From: DASXTC01 sp036505635
Lineage (GTDB): Bacteria > Acidobacteriota > Polarisedimenticolia > JACPZX01 > DASXTC01
Direction: 5' to 3'
DNA: 64,000 bases
NCBI GenBank assembly: GCA_036505635.1
Contig: DASXTC010000021.1
Location: forward strand, 189,894-253,893
In this document: one piece after another, positions 1 through 7,230 of the stretch
Position numbering within the stretch: the stretch's first letter is position 1
How the letters are laid out: each line of letters begins with the position of its first letter
The notes under the pieces: model-generated
The model's input: the letters and a program-made list of their open reading frames with translations, nothing else
What the model was told of the DNA's origin: nothing
Database searches by the model: none
Translations under genes and position numbers: made by a program

Positions 1-2
1 TC

Positions 3-164
3 CACACGGTGATCCTGCCCGCCCGCAACGAGAAGGACCTTGTGGACATCCCCGAGAGCCTGCGCCAGGACATGACCTTTCACTTCGTCGAGTCGCTCGA
101 CGATGTCCTTGCCATCGCGCTGAGAAGCCCCGCCCTGACCGTCACCCCGTCGACAGAGGTTTGA
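3..164 (+). CDS. lon: Lon protease (endopeptidase La), C-terminal end, partial
   Basis: The first 54 codons of the window, open from the left edge, encode the end of an ATP-dependent Lon protease. The translated tail (HTVILPARNEKDLVDIPE... then FVESLDDVLAIAL) is the conserved last helix-strand segment of the Lon proteolytic domain, whose usual wording is 'ILPxxNxxDLxDIPxxV...V.xxdeVLxxAL'. The catalytic Ser-Lys dyad and the AAA+ domain lie outside the window. The stop at 162-164 falls inside the end of rnr on the other strand, so the two 3' ends overlap by 23 nt. The family assignment rests on a short but distinctive stretch. Confidence 0.85.
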   Translation, partial: HTVILPARNEKDLVDIPESLRQDMTFHFVESLDDVLAIALRSPALTVTPSTEV

Positions 165-2358
165 GCAGGATCCTCGCGCGGAAGGTGTCGACCGCCTGCA
201 CGCGCACGCGCAAGGCGTCTCCCGGACGCCAGGGGGCCGGACGGGCGGGTCCGCGCGCCCCTCTTCCGTGGGAAGCTTCCCTGCCGGCGCCGACCGGCAC
301 GACCCCATCGATCCCGAGCCCCTCGAGGGTCACGAAGAGCGCGCCCCTGGCGGCCCCCGTCACCACGCCCTGGAACTCCTCCCCGACACGGTCCTTCATG
401 TAGACCGCTTTCTTCCAGTCAACCACCGCCCTCTCGGCCTCCTCCGCGCGCCGCTCGAGCCGGGAGCACTGAAGGGCGACGGCGGCCAGGCGCTCCGCGG
501 GATCGGGCTCATCGGGCCGGGTAGGCCCGGCGCGCGGCGCCCCGCGCAGGAGCCGGTGCACAATCAGATCCGGATAGCGCCGGATCGGCGAGGTGAAATG
601 CGTGTAAAGAGGAGCCGCAAGCCCGAAATGCGCGATCGGCTCGTGGCTGTATCGGGCCAGCTTCAGCGAGCGCAGGACCATCATGGAGACCGCGGGCTCC
701 TGCGGGCGCCCCTTGAATGGGGCCAGGATTGCGGAGAGGCGGGCTGAAGGGGTCCCGCGGGTGCGGCGCACGGGAAAGCCCATCGTCGCGAGCCTCTCCT
801 CGACCTCGTCGATCCCCTCCGGGTCCGGGTCCTCGTGAATCCGGTAGAGGCTCGCCGGCACGTGCTCACGCAGGTGCTCCGCGACCGTCTCGTTGGCGGC
901 CAGCATGAACTCCTCGATCACCTGATCCGCCAGCCCGTGCCGCACCGGCTGGACATCGATCGGGCGGCCCGAGTCGTCCACGATGACCTCCGTCTGAGGT
1001 ATCTCGAGGTCGAGGCTTCCGCGCCGCAGGCGCAGCGTTCGCAGCAGGCGGCAGAGCCGGCCCATCTCGCGGAGCATCGGCGCGTGGGCGGATCCGTTCC
1101 CATCCTCTCCCCCATCGAGGATCTCCTGGAGCTCCGCATAGGTCATCGCCGCAGCGGAACGGATGACCCCGTCGGCGAAGCGGTAACCCAAACGCCTGCC
1201 CTGCGCGTCGAAATCGAGCAGGACGCTGTGCACCAGGCGCTCCTCGCCGGCGTGCAGGCTGCAAAGCCCCGACGAGAGCGCTTCCGGGAGCATGGGGATG
1301 CAGCGGCCGGGGAAATAGACGCTCGTGCCCCGCCGCAGCGCCTCCCGATCGACGTGCCCCCCCTCGGGCACGTAATGGGCCACGTCGGCGATGTGAACGG
1401 CCAGCCGGTAGATCTCCCCGCGCGCGGTCGGGATCCAGACGAGTCCCACCGCATCGTCGTGGTCTTTCGCGGTGGCCGGATCGACGGTGACGACCTGCGA
1501 GCCGGTGAAATCCTCTCGGCGTGCTCGCTCCCGCTCGTCGATCCTGGGCGGGTGGCTGAGCGCCTCCCGCTCCGCCTCGGGCGGAAAAGCGCCCGGCAGA
1601 TCGTGTATCCGGACGATCGTGGCCTCGTCGACGCCCGCCTCCTCGGGCAGACCCAGCGTGGCGGCGATCCTTCCGCGGGCCGGCCGGAAGCGATCCTCGG
1701 GCGATGTGATCTCGACCCAGACGATCGACCCGTCGGCGGGCGCGGCCTCGGCGCCGGCCGATGCTCCGTCCACGACGATCGTTCCGCTGACGCGGTCGTC
1801 GCGTGGCGTCACCAGCCCGCCGTTGCCTCCTCCCCGATATTGCCCGGCCAGGAATGGAGGGCGTCGTTCCAGCACGGCGAGGACCTCCCCCTCGCTCCCC
1901 CCGCCACCGCTCCGGTCGCCGCGTTTCCCCGGGACAGGCCTTCCGATGACGCGCGCCATGACCAGGTCGCCGTGCCGGGCTCCAGCCATCCTTCGGCCCG
2001 CGATGAACACGTCGCGCTTGCCCGTCTCCTCCGCTGACACGAAGCCGTAGGTTCCCTCCGGGCATGACAGCCGCCCGATCACGATCCGAGTGCGCGCGTG
2101 AAGGCTCCAGCGTCCCCGGCGCTGGCTGAAGACGATCTGCTGCTTCTCGAGATACTCCATCTGCCGCCGGAGCTCCGGCTCGTCGGATACCGGGAGGCCC
2201 ATCAGGCGCACCAGCCCCGGGACGGTGACCCGGTCCGGTGCGCGCTTGAGGCACGCCAGGAGGCGGCTGTACGGGACGGCGGGCGGCGGCGCCGTCGCGA
2301 GCTTCGGTCGCCGTGCCGGCCCGTGCCGGCGTTCCCTCCTCGCCCGGTGGCGTTTCAT
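142..2358 (-). CDS. rnr: Ribonuclease R (3'-5' exoribonuclease, RNB family)
   Basis: Processive 3'-5' exoribonuclease that degrades structured RNA in the cytoplasm. The 738-residue protein has the standard order: a basic N-terminus, a winged-helix HTH (about 30-90), cold-shock OB domains (about 95-240, with GTYGFVSAEE), the RNB catalytic domain (about 285-610) and a C-terminal S1 domain (about 660-735). The active site VDPATAKDHDDAV carries the four Asp residues that bind Mg2+. The length is normal for RNase R and the S1 domain separates it from shorter RNB proteins. The ATG overlaps the stop of the upstream secreted protein gene (ATGA), which indicates translational coupling. The 3' end runs 23 nt into lon on the opposite strand. 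Confidence 0.95.
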   Translation of the reverse strand: MKRHRARRERRHGPARRPKLATAPPPAVPYSRLLACLKRAPDRVTVPGLVRLMGLPVSDEPELRRQMEYLEKQQIVFSQRRGRWSLHARTRIVIGRLSCPEGTYGFVSAEETGKRDVFIAGRRMAGARHGDLVMARVIGRPVPGKRGDRSGGGGSEGEVLAVLERRPPFLAGQYRGGGNGGLVTPRDDRVSGTIVVDGASAGAEAAPADGSIVWVEITSPEDRFRPARGRIAATLGLPEEAGVDEATIVRIHDLPGAFPPEAEREALSHPPRIDERERARREDFTGSQVVTVDPATAKDHDDAVGLVWIPTARGEIYRLAVHIADVAHYVPEGGHVDREALRRGTSVYFPGRCIPMLPEALSSGLCSLHAGEERLVHSVLLDFDAQGRRLGYRFADGVIRSAAAMTYAELQEILDGGEDGNGSAHAPMLREMGRLCRLLRTLRLRRGSLDLEIPQTEVIVDDSGRPIDVQPVRHGLADQVIEEFMLAANETVAEHLREHVPASLYRIHEDPDPEGIDEVEERLATMGFPVRRTRGTPSARLSAILAPFKGRPQEPAVSMMVLRSLKLARYSHEPIAHFGLAAPLYTHFTSPIRRYPDLIVHRLLRGAPRAGPTRPDEPDPAERLAAVALQCSRLERRAEEAERAVVDWKKAVYMKDRVGEEFQGVVTGAARGALFVTLEGLGIDGVVPVGAGREASHGRGARGPARPAPWRPGDALRVRVQAVDTFRARILLKPLSTG

Positions 2359-3890
2359 CGCGAGGCCAGACGGATGATCACCAGACGGTCCAGCATGACG
2401 CCGGGCTCCGCGGCGCGCACCGAAAGGGGCCTGCTGCCCCCCTCGGCCTGCACTTCCAGGAACGGACGGTGCCCGGCGGCGAAGTAGATCCGTTTTTCCA
2501 CGCGATCGAAACGCACGAAGCAGGCGTCGGCCTGGGGATTCTCACCGAAGCCGTCAACGACGAGGCGGTATCTCCCGGGCTCCAGGTCGACCTTCGTGCC
2601 CGCCTCGGCCTGCGCTTCCTCGAAACGCAGCACCTTGCCTCCCGAGGCGCCCTCGCGCGCCTGGACCACGGCGCGTCCGGTCAGAGCGAGATCCTCACCC
2701 TCGATGATGACGCGGCGCCCAGCCGCCGGATCGGCCCTCATGAGGAGGGCCGCGCTCTTCGCCTTCAACGTGAGGGACGACACAGGCTCGTAGGCGGCGT
2801 CCACCAGACCCTCCGGCAGCGTTATCGTGCGCGCCCCGTCGAACGGGTTGACGGCCACGAATCCCGCAGTGAAGCCGCGGACGTAGAGACCGTCGCGTCG
2901 GGCCATATCCCCTTCGGGACGGCCGATGTCGAGGTCGTAGAAGTCGTGCCAGCGGGTCGACTCGGGTCTGTAACCGGAGCCGTGGTAGAAGTAGAGGCGA
3001 TCTCCATCGAGCGCCAGCAGGTAGGAGGCGAACAGGTAGAGCGATTCTTCGGCCCCGACCGAGGGGGTCTTGCAGATCAGGTTCAGGATCTTCCCGCCCC
3101 GCGCCACCTCGGCCGCCTGGTCCACCTTGGCCTTCCAGCCGAACGGTCCGTCGTGGGGACGATCCCTGCTCAGCCAGTTCTCGCAGTTGGCTCCCTCCAC
3201 CTCGCGCAGGTAGAGACGCGAGACCTCGGGCTCGCCGGACCGGATGTCGTTGATCACGATTGGCCGTTCGCCGAACCCCGCCTCGGTCACCTTCGCCCTG
3301 ATGCGCTGCAGCATCGCGCGCTCGGCTCCGGGCCAGGACTCATGGTCCAGCTCCACGGGCAGCGCGGAGATGAAGCTCCCGACGTGGCGTGGATGATACG
3401 ACGAGTCGGTCTCCACGTTGTCGAGGTGAAGCCCGTCATAGCCGGCGCCGAGGATCTCGATGGCCCGCGCGGCGAGGAAATCCTGATAACCGGTCCGGCT
3501 CACATTCATGCCGTAGCGGGCCCTGCTCCCCTGATACTTGTCGATGCGCACCTGGACACGCCGGCCCGTCGCGTCGTGCAGGAACCAGTCCTCGTTCCGC
3601 CTGAGGGCGCTCCTGGCGCCGGGCATGAGCTCGTTCATGTCCATCGTGTTGAGGTATCCGAGGACGAGCGCGTCCGGATGCGCCCGCCGCGCGCGTTTGA
3701 GCGCCGCATCCAGTGGAGTCTCAGGTGAGACGATGACGAGATCATAACGAGCGCCCGGGACGTGATAATCACGGATGGTGCCGAGCGCGACGAGACAGTG
3801 GCGGGCCGTGCGTGGCGCGGCTCCGCCCACAAGGGTCGGCGAGGCCGCGAGGAAACAAAGCAGGAGCGCCGCCGCGGCGCGGCGCCTCAC
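2355..3890 (-). CDS. Secreted putative glycoside hydrolase (GHL15-type TIM barrel)
   Basis: A secreted protein of about 511 residues. The N-terminus after the chosen GTG at 3890 is a signal peptide (VRRRAAAALLLCFLAASPTLVGGAA). The body starts with a strand-rich segment (DLVIVSPET, VLGYLNTMDMNEL), then GYDGLHLDNVETDSSY, which has the look of the TIM-barrel proteins grouped as hypothetical glycosyl hydrolase family 15 and of GH114-like endo-galactosaminidases. The C-terminal 150 residues look like a beta-sandwich. The open frame extends upstream to 4094, but that part is antisense to tRNA-Leu and carries no protein-like signal, so I set the start at 3890. The ATGA overlap with rnr suggests one transcript. 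Enzyme activity and substrate are unknown. Confidence 0.6.
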   Translation of the reverse strand: MRRRAAAALLLCFLAASPTLVGGAAPRTARHCLVALGTIRDYHVPGARYDLVIVSPETPLDAALKRARRAHPDALVLGYLNTMDMNELMPGARSALRRNEDWFLHDATGRRVQVRIDKYQGSRARYGMNVSRTGYQDFLAARAIEILGAGYDGLHLDNVETDSSYHPRHVGSFISALPVELDHESWPGAERAMLQRIRAKVTEAGFGERPIVINDIRSGEPEVSRLYLREVEGANCENWLSRDRPHDGPFGWKAKVDQAAEVARGGKILNLICKTPSVGAEESLYLFASYLLALDGDRLYFYHGSGYRPESTRWHDFYDLDIGRPEGDMARRDGLYVRGFTAGFVAVNPFDGARTITLPEGLVDAAYEPVSSLTLKAKSAALLMRADPAAGRRVIIEGEDLALTGRAVVQAREGASGGKVLRFEEAQAEAGTKVDLEPGRYRLVVDGFGENPQADACFVRFDRVEKRIYFAAGHRPFLEVQAEGGSRPLSVRAAEPGVMLDRLVIIRLASR

Positions 3891-3915
3891 CCCCCGCGTC
3901 AGACCCGTCTCCGTG

Positions 3916-3945
3916 TTGACACCTCCGGAATCACGATGGTAGAGT
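3916..3945 (+). promoter_or_regulatory. Sigma70-type promoter of tRNA-Leu
   Basis: A perfect -35 box TTGACA (3916-3921), an 18-nt spacer and TAGAGT (3940-3945, 4 of 6 to TATAAT). The expected start of transcription is near 3952, about 33 nt before the tRNA. It lies in the gap between the divergent secreted-protein gene and the tRNA. Confidence 0.65.
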
Positions 3946-3984
3946 GTCGCCCGTTCCCGGGAAAGAGCCGCGCAGGATCCCCGT

Positions 3985-4071
3985 GCCGAAGTGGTGAAAT
4001 TGGCAAACACGCAGGCTTCAGGTGCCTGTGCCCGCAAGGGCTTCGGGGTTCGAGTCCCCGCTTCGGCACCA
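3985..4071 (+). tRNA. tRNA-Leu (anticodon CAG)
   Basis: An 87-nt class II tRNA. The acceptor GCCGAAG (3985-3991) pairs with CTTCGGC (4061-4067), followed by discriminator A and an encoded CCA ending at 4071. The D-arm has the leucine-typical GTGGTGAAATTGGC. The anticodon stem CAGGC/GCCTG encloses TTCAGGT, giving anticodon CAG at 4019-4021, which decodes CUG. A long variable arm follows, then the T-arm with GGTTCGAGTCC. It has its own promoter and reads opposite to both flanking genes. It is needed for CUG, likely the main leucine codon at this GC content. Confidence 0.97.
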
Positions 4072-4168
4072 CCCACCCCGCTCTCCTGAGCCACGTCAGT
4101 GTCAGCGCGCCGCCGGCCCGCGCCGCATTGTATCCCACACCCATCCGCCCGCGCGTTGGCGGGACGCT

Positions 4169-4183
4169 GGACACACTCCTGGG
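4169..4183. repeat. Fragment of dispersed palindromic repeat (core GGAGTGTGTCC)
   Basis: Fifteen bases, GGACACACTCCTGGG, identical to the right end of the 54-bp palindrome at 45221-45274. It sits 10 bp beyond the stop codon of the MshEN/GAF gene, between that gene and tRNA-Leu. The inner part of the repeat is missing here. Alone it would be weak; it gains weight from the three other copies. Confidence 0.55.
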
Positions 4184-4193
4184 ATGGCGAAGT

Positions 4194-5609
4194 TCAGGCC
4201 ACGAGGATTTTGCTGCGGAGGATCAGGATTTGCAGAGCGAAGCCGGCCCGCGCGCACAGCGAGAGGACCGCCGGAAGATCGATCGCGAGGATTCCGCGTT
4301 CTCCGCCATCGCCGTAGAGGAATCCGGTCACACGCCCCTTCACGAGGATCGGCACGATGAGGATCGTTCGAGGCACCGGCACCCCGAGCCGCTCGTAGAA
4401 CTTCGTCGCGGCGGGTGAGGGGGGCACGGCACCCAGGTAAGGCGAGGCGCCCGCGGCCCTTCCCCGGGAAGCCAGATCGAACAGTGTCGGCCCATCGGTC
4501 CGGGAAAAGGAGAGCCCCTTGATCTGCAGCGGGGCGATCCCGTACCCCCGTCCGGCCCAGGCGATCGTCCGATCTCCCTTGACGACGAAGACGATGCTGC
4601 GTGCCAGCCTCCCGCTCAGATACGACAAAGTGCTTTCGACGACCTCCTCGACGCTCTCGGCGGTGGAGAGGCGCCGCGCCACCTCGAGAAGCGACTGAGC
4701 GGCCAGCCCTGAGTCGTGCGTAGGGGGCGCGGGCGGAGCGCTTGACTGCGTGCGCGGCTGCGTGCGCGGCTGTGGCTTCGTGTCGTCCTCCTCGGCGCGA
4801 ACCTCGACTCCCTGGGATTCCGCCTCGAACGCCTCGGCCAGCTCACGCCAGGATCGGCCGTACCCGTACTTCTCCCAGTGATCCACCACCGCCTCGCCCC
4901 CCCTGGAGGGCGTCACGGCGGACAGAGCACCGGGCGGTGGAGGGGTCGGAATCGGTGGGAACGTCGCAGCGGGAGTCTCGGCGGTGTCGACCGTGTCGCC
5001 CGGCAGCCCGGTTTCCTCCGAGCCCGACTGGGCGCCCGCGGCGACGGCCAGGGCCGCGGAATGCCGGGTCCTCGCCTTGGGGTCGAGATAGGCCTCCTCA
5101 CTCTGCAGTGGCTTCAGCTTTTCGCGGCTGGACTTCAGCCGCGAGAGTTCTCTCGTGAGCGTGGAGTAGCGTTGCGTGCGAGGCAGGTTGTAGTACTTTT
5201 CGAGCACCTGAAGGATCCTCACTTCGGGAGAAACCCAGGGTATGATCCTGTACCCCGTCACGAAGGAAATCTCGTCGAGCGCCTGCAGGTTCTTCGGATC
5301 GATCATCCCCAGGTGCAGGGCTTTGCCCTCGAGCCGGAGGGGGACGACCTTGTGTTTCTCCACCAGCTTGGCGGGCAGCGCGCGGATGACGGAATAAGGG
5401 ACCTTCGAGAGGACCTCGAAATCGGCGTAGGGCACCCCGAAGGTGAAGGCCAGGGTCTCGCCCAGCGTCTCTTCGTCGATGCAGCCCAGCTCCAGGAGGC
5501 TGGTGCCCAGGTGGCCTCCGAACACGAGCTGGGCGGTCAAGGCCCGATGGAGCTGGGCCTCGGTGATTTTGCCCCCGTCGACAAGGATCTCCCCCAGTCT
5601 CCTCGACAT
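4194..5609 (-). CDS. MshEN-domain protein with C-terminal GAF-like domain
   Basis: A 471-residue cytoplasmic protein. Residues 1-150 form the MshEN (GspE/PilB N-terminal) fold: MSRRLGEILVDGGKITEAQLHRAL, then LGTSLLELGCIDEETLGETLAFTFGVPY and a second repeat ending near IIPWVSPEVRILQVLEKYYN. MshEN domains in related ATPases bind cyclic di-GMP. Residues 150-320 are a Pro/Ala/Thr-rich linker. Residues 320-471 look like a GAF domain (SLLEVARRLSTAESVEEVVESTLSYLSGR, then TILIVPILVKGRVTGFLYGD). There is no ATPase domain, so it is more likely a sensor or regulator than a motor. The ATG at 5609 is the family start; no Shine-Dalgarno precedes it and a -10-like box lies 9 nt upstream. It follows pdxT in the same direction. 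Confidence 0.7.
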   Translation of the reverse strand: MSRRLGEILVDGGKITEAQLHRALTAQLVFGGHLGTSLLELGCIDEETLGETLAFTFGVPYADFEVLSKVPYSVIRALPAKLVEKHKVVPLRLEGKALHLGMIDPKNLQALDEISFVTGYRIIPWVSPEVRILQVLEKYYNLPRTQRYSTLTRELSRLKSSREKLKPLQSEEAYLDPKARTRHSAALAVAAGAQSGSEETGLPGDTVDTAETPAATFPPIPTPPPPGALSAVTPSRGGEAVVDHWEKYGYGRSWRELAEAFEAESQGVEVRAEEDDTKPQPRTQPRTQSSAPPAPPTHDSGLAAQSLLEVARRLSTAESVEEVVESTLSYLSGRLARSIVFVVKGDRTIAWAGRGYGIAPLQIKGLSFSRTDGPTLFDLASRGRAAGASPYLGAVPPSPAATKFYERLGVPVPRTILIVPILVKGRVTGFLYGDGGERGILAIDLPAVLSLCARAGFALQILILRSKILVA

Positions 5610-5618
5610 AGGTGGGCA

Positions 5619-5647
5619 AATATTGATGGGGGCCGGCTTTCTGTCAA
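5619..5647 (-). promoter_or_regulatory. Promoter of the MshEN/GAF gene, probably leaderless
   Basis: On the minus strand TTGACA (5647-5642), a 17-nt spacer and AATATT (5624-5619, 4 of 6 to TATAAT). The -10 box ends 9 nt before the ATG, so transcription should start within a few bases of the start codon. The -35 box lies inside an inverted repeat at 5635-5654. Confidence 0.55.
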
Positions 5648-5654
5648 GAAAGCC
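5635..5654. promoter_or_regulatory. Inverted repeat over the -35 box (operator or weak terminator)
   Basis: A perfect 8-bp inverted repeat, GGCTTTCT and AGAAAGCC, around a GTCA loop. It lies 26 bp after the pdxT stop and covers the TTGACA of the next gene. No T-run follows in the pdxT direction, so an operator is more likely than an intrinsic terminator. Confidence 0.4.
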
Positions 5655-5679
5655 CCGACACCCCCCCACCGAGGATGGG

Positions 5680-6327
5680 TCAGGCCGCCACGGCGTCCAG
5701 CCGCGCCATCCGGGCGAAGTACCCGTGGATGCGGCGCTCCGGTCCCAGCTCGGGGTGGAAGGTGCCGGCAAGGACGTTGCCCTGCCGGACCAGGACCGGC
5801 TCCGGGTCGCCCGACGCGGGCACATGCCTCACAAGGACGCGCACTTGCGGCCCGTAACGGCGGATTCGCGGGGCCCGGATTAGGACGAGGTCCATCGAGT
5901 CCCCGGGGAGGCCGAAGGGAGAGGAATCGAGCGGCTCTTCGACGCGCCCTCGCGCCGTCTCAAACGACTCGACCTGCCGCCCGTAGGCGTTTCGCTCGAT
6001 GTCGATGTCGATCAGACCCAGGGAGAACTGATCCGGGTTGGTGACCTTCGCCGCCAGAAGGATCGCCCCGGCGCAGGTCCCGAAGAGCGGCCTCCCCTCG
6101 GCGTGAAAGAGCCGCAGAGGCTCGATGAAGCCCACGTCGAGCATCAGCTTGATCAGCGTGGTGCTCTCGCCGCCCGGGATGACCAGGCCGCTGATCGCGG
6201 CGAGCTCCCCGGCGAAGCGAACGACGCGCGCGGGCACGCCGATCTCCTCGAAGGCCCGGCGGTGCGCCTCGAAGTCTCCCTGCAGGCCCAGGACGCCGAT
6301 CGGCCTGCCGTCGCCCGTCGCGCTCAC
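5680..6327 (-). CDS. pdxT: Pyridoxal 5'-phosphate synthase glutaminase subunit PdxT
   Basis: Glutaminase subunit of the PLP synthase complex. It hydrolyses glutamine and channels ammonia to PdxS. The 215-residue class I amidotransferase shows the family start IGVLGLQGDFEAH, the PGGESTT oxyanion segment, the nucleophile elbow LFGTCAGAILLA (catalytic Cys) and the His-x-Glu pair near the C-terminus (GTFHPEL). The GTG at 6327 overlaps the pdxS stop by 4 nt (GTGA), so the subunits are probably translated together. The insert around EPVLVRQGNVLAGTFHPEL is normal for the family. Length matches PdxT (about 190-220). Confidence 0.95.
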   Translation of the reverse strand: MSATGDGRPIGVLGLQGDFEAHRRAFEEIGVPARVVRFAGELAAISGLVIPGGESTTLIKLMLDVGFIEPLRLFHAEGRPLFGTCAGAILLAAKVTNPDQFSLGLIDIDIERNAYGRQVESFETARGRVEEPLDSSPFGLPGDSMDLVLIRAPRIRRYGPQVRVLVRHVPASGDPEPVLVRQGNVLAGTFHPELGPERRIHGYFARMARLDAVAA

Positions 6328-7220
6328 CACCCTCTCTTCTGCATGAGCTGATCTTCCTTGAGCGTACTGATCTCGATGCCGGGCATCGGCTCTCCCAGCT
6401 TCTCCGACACCTCCGCCAGGACGCGGGGATCGCTGTAATAGGTCGTGGCTCTCACGATCGCCTCTGCCCGCCGGTCCGGATCGGCCGACTTGAAAATCCC
6501 CGAGCCCACGAAGACCGCCTCGGCCCCGAGTTGCATCATCAGCGCCGCATCCGCCGGGGTGGCGATCCCGCCGGCCGCGAAGTTCGGCACCGGCAGCTTC
6601 TTCTCGCGGGCCACCGCGCGCACCAGCTCGCAGGGAGCGCCCAGATCCTTGGCCTCGGACATCATCTCGTCGTCGCGAAGCGTGGTGAGCCTGAGGATCT
6701 GCTCCATGACGCGTCGCATGTGTCTCACCGCCTCCACGATGTTGCCGCTGCCGGCCTCCCCCTTCGTGCGGATCATCGCGGCCCCTTCCCCGATCCGCCG
6801 CAGCGCCTCGCCCAGGTCGCGGGCGCCGCAGACGAACGGAACCTTGAAGGCGAACTTGTCGACGTGGTGCTTTTCGTCGGCGGGGGTGAGGACCTCGCTC
6901 TCGTCCACGTAGTCGACTCCCAGCTCCTGAAGTATTTGCGCCTCCACGAAATGCCCGATGCGGCATTTGGCCATCACCGGGATCGTCACCGCGCGCATGA
7001 TCTCGCGGATCCTGGCCACCGAGGCCATCCTCGCCACGCCCCCCTGGGCGCGGATGTCGGCGGGGACCCTCTCGAGCGCCATCACCGCCACGGCACCCGC
7101 CTTCTCGGCGATGACCGCCTGATCGGCGTTCACCACGTCCATGATGACGCCCCCCTTGAGCATCTCCGCGAACCCGGTCTTGAGCCTCGGTGTGCCTTCC
7201 AGATGTTCAGTGCCCGACAT
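6324..7220 (-). CDS. pdxS: Pyridoxal 5'-phosphate synthase subunit PdxS
   Basis: The synthase barrel that makes PLP from ribose 5-phosphate, glyceraldehyde 3-phosphate and ammonia. The 298-residue (beta/alpha)8 protein is highly conserved: GFAEMLKGGVIMDVVNADQA, then ALERVPADIRAQGGVARM with the active-site Lys of KCRIGHFVEA further on, RTKGEAGSGNIVEAVRHMR and the phosphate loop GGIATPADAALMMQLGAEAVFVGSGIF. The ATG at 7220 has GGAG 7-8 nt upstream. It lies 10 nt after the pdxR stop, so pdxR-pdxS-pdxT form one operon. The usual salvage-independent route of this kind replaces PdxA/PdxJ. Confidence 0.97.
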   Translation of the reverse strand: MSGTEHLEGTPRLKTGFAEMLKGGVIMDVVNADQAVIAEKAGAVAVMALERVPADIRAQGGVARMASVARIREIMRAVTIPVMAKCRIGHFVEAQILQELGVDYVDESEVLTPADEKHHVDKFAFKVPFVCGARDLGEALRRIGEGAAMIRTKGEAGSGNIVEAVRHMRRVMEQILRLTTLRDDEMMSEAKDLGAPCELVRAVAREKKLPVPNFAAGGIATPADAALMMQLGAEAVFVGSGIFKSADPDRRAEAIVRATTYYSDPRVLAEVSEKLGEPMPGIEISTLKEDQLMQKRGW

Positions 7221-7230
7221 GTCACGTCTC

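Noticed and set aside
835..2037. 400-codon open frame on the plus strand inside rnr
   Set aside because: It is antisense to a well-conserved RNase R and has the Arg/Gly/Ala/Pro-rich composition of a high-GC shadow frame.
3891..4094. N-terminal extension of the GHL15-like protein
   Set aside because: It runs antisense through tRNA-Leu, has no signal-peptide logic and leaves the real signal peptide internal.
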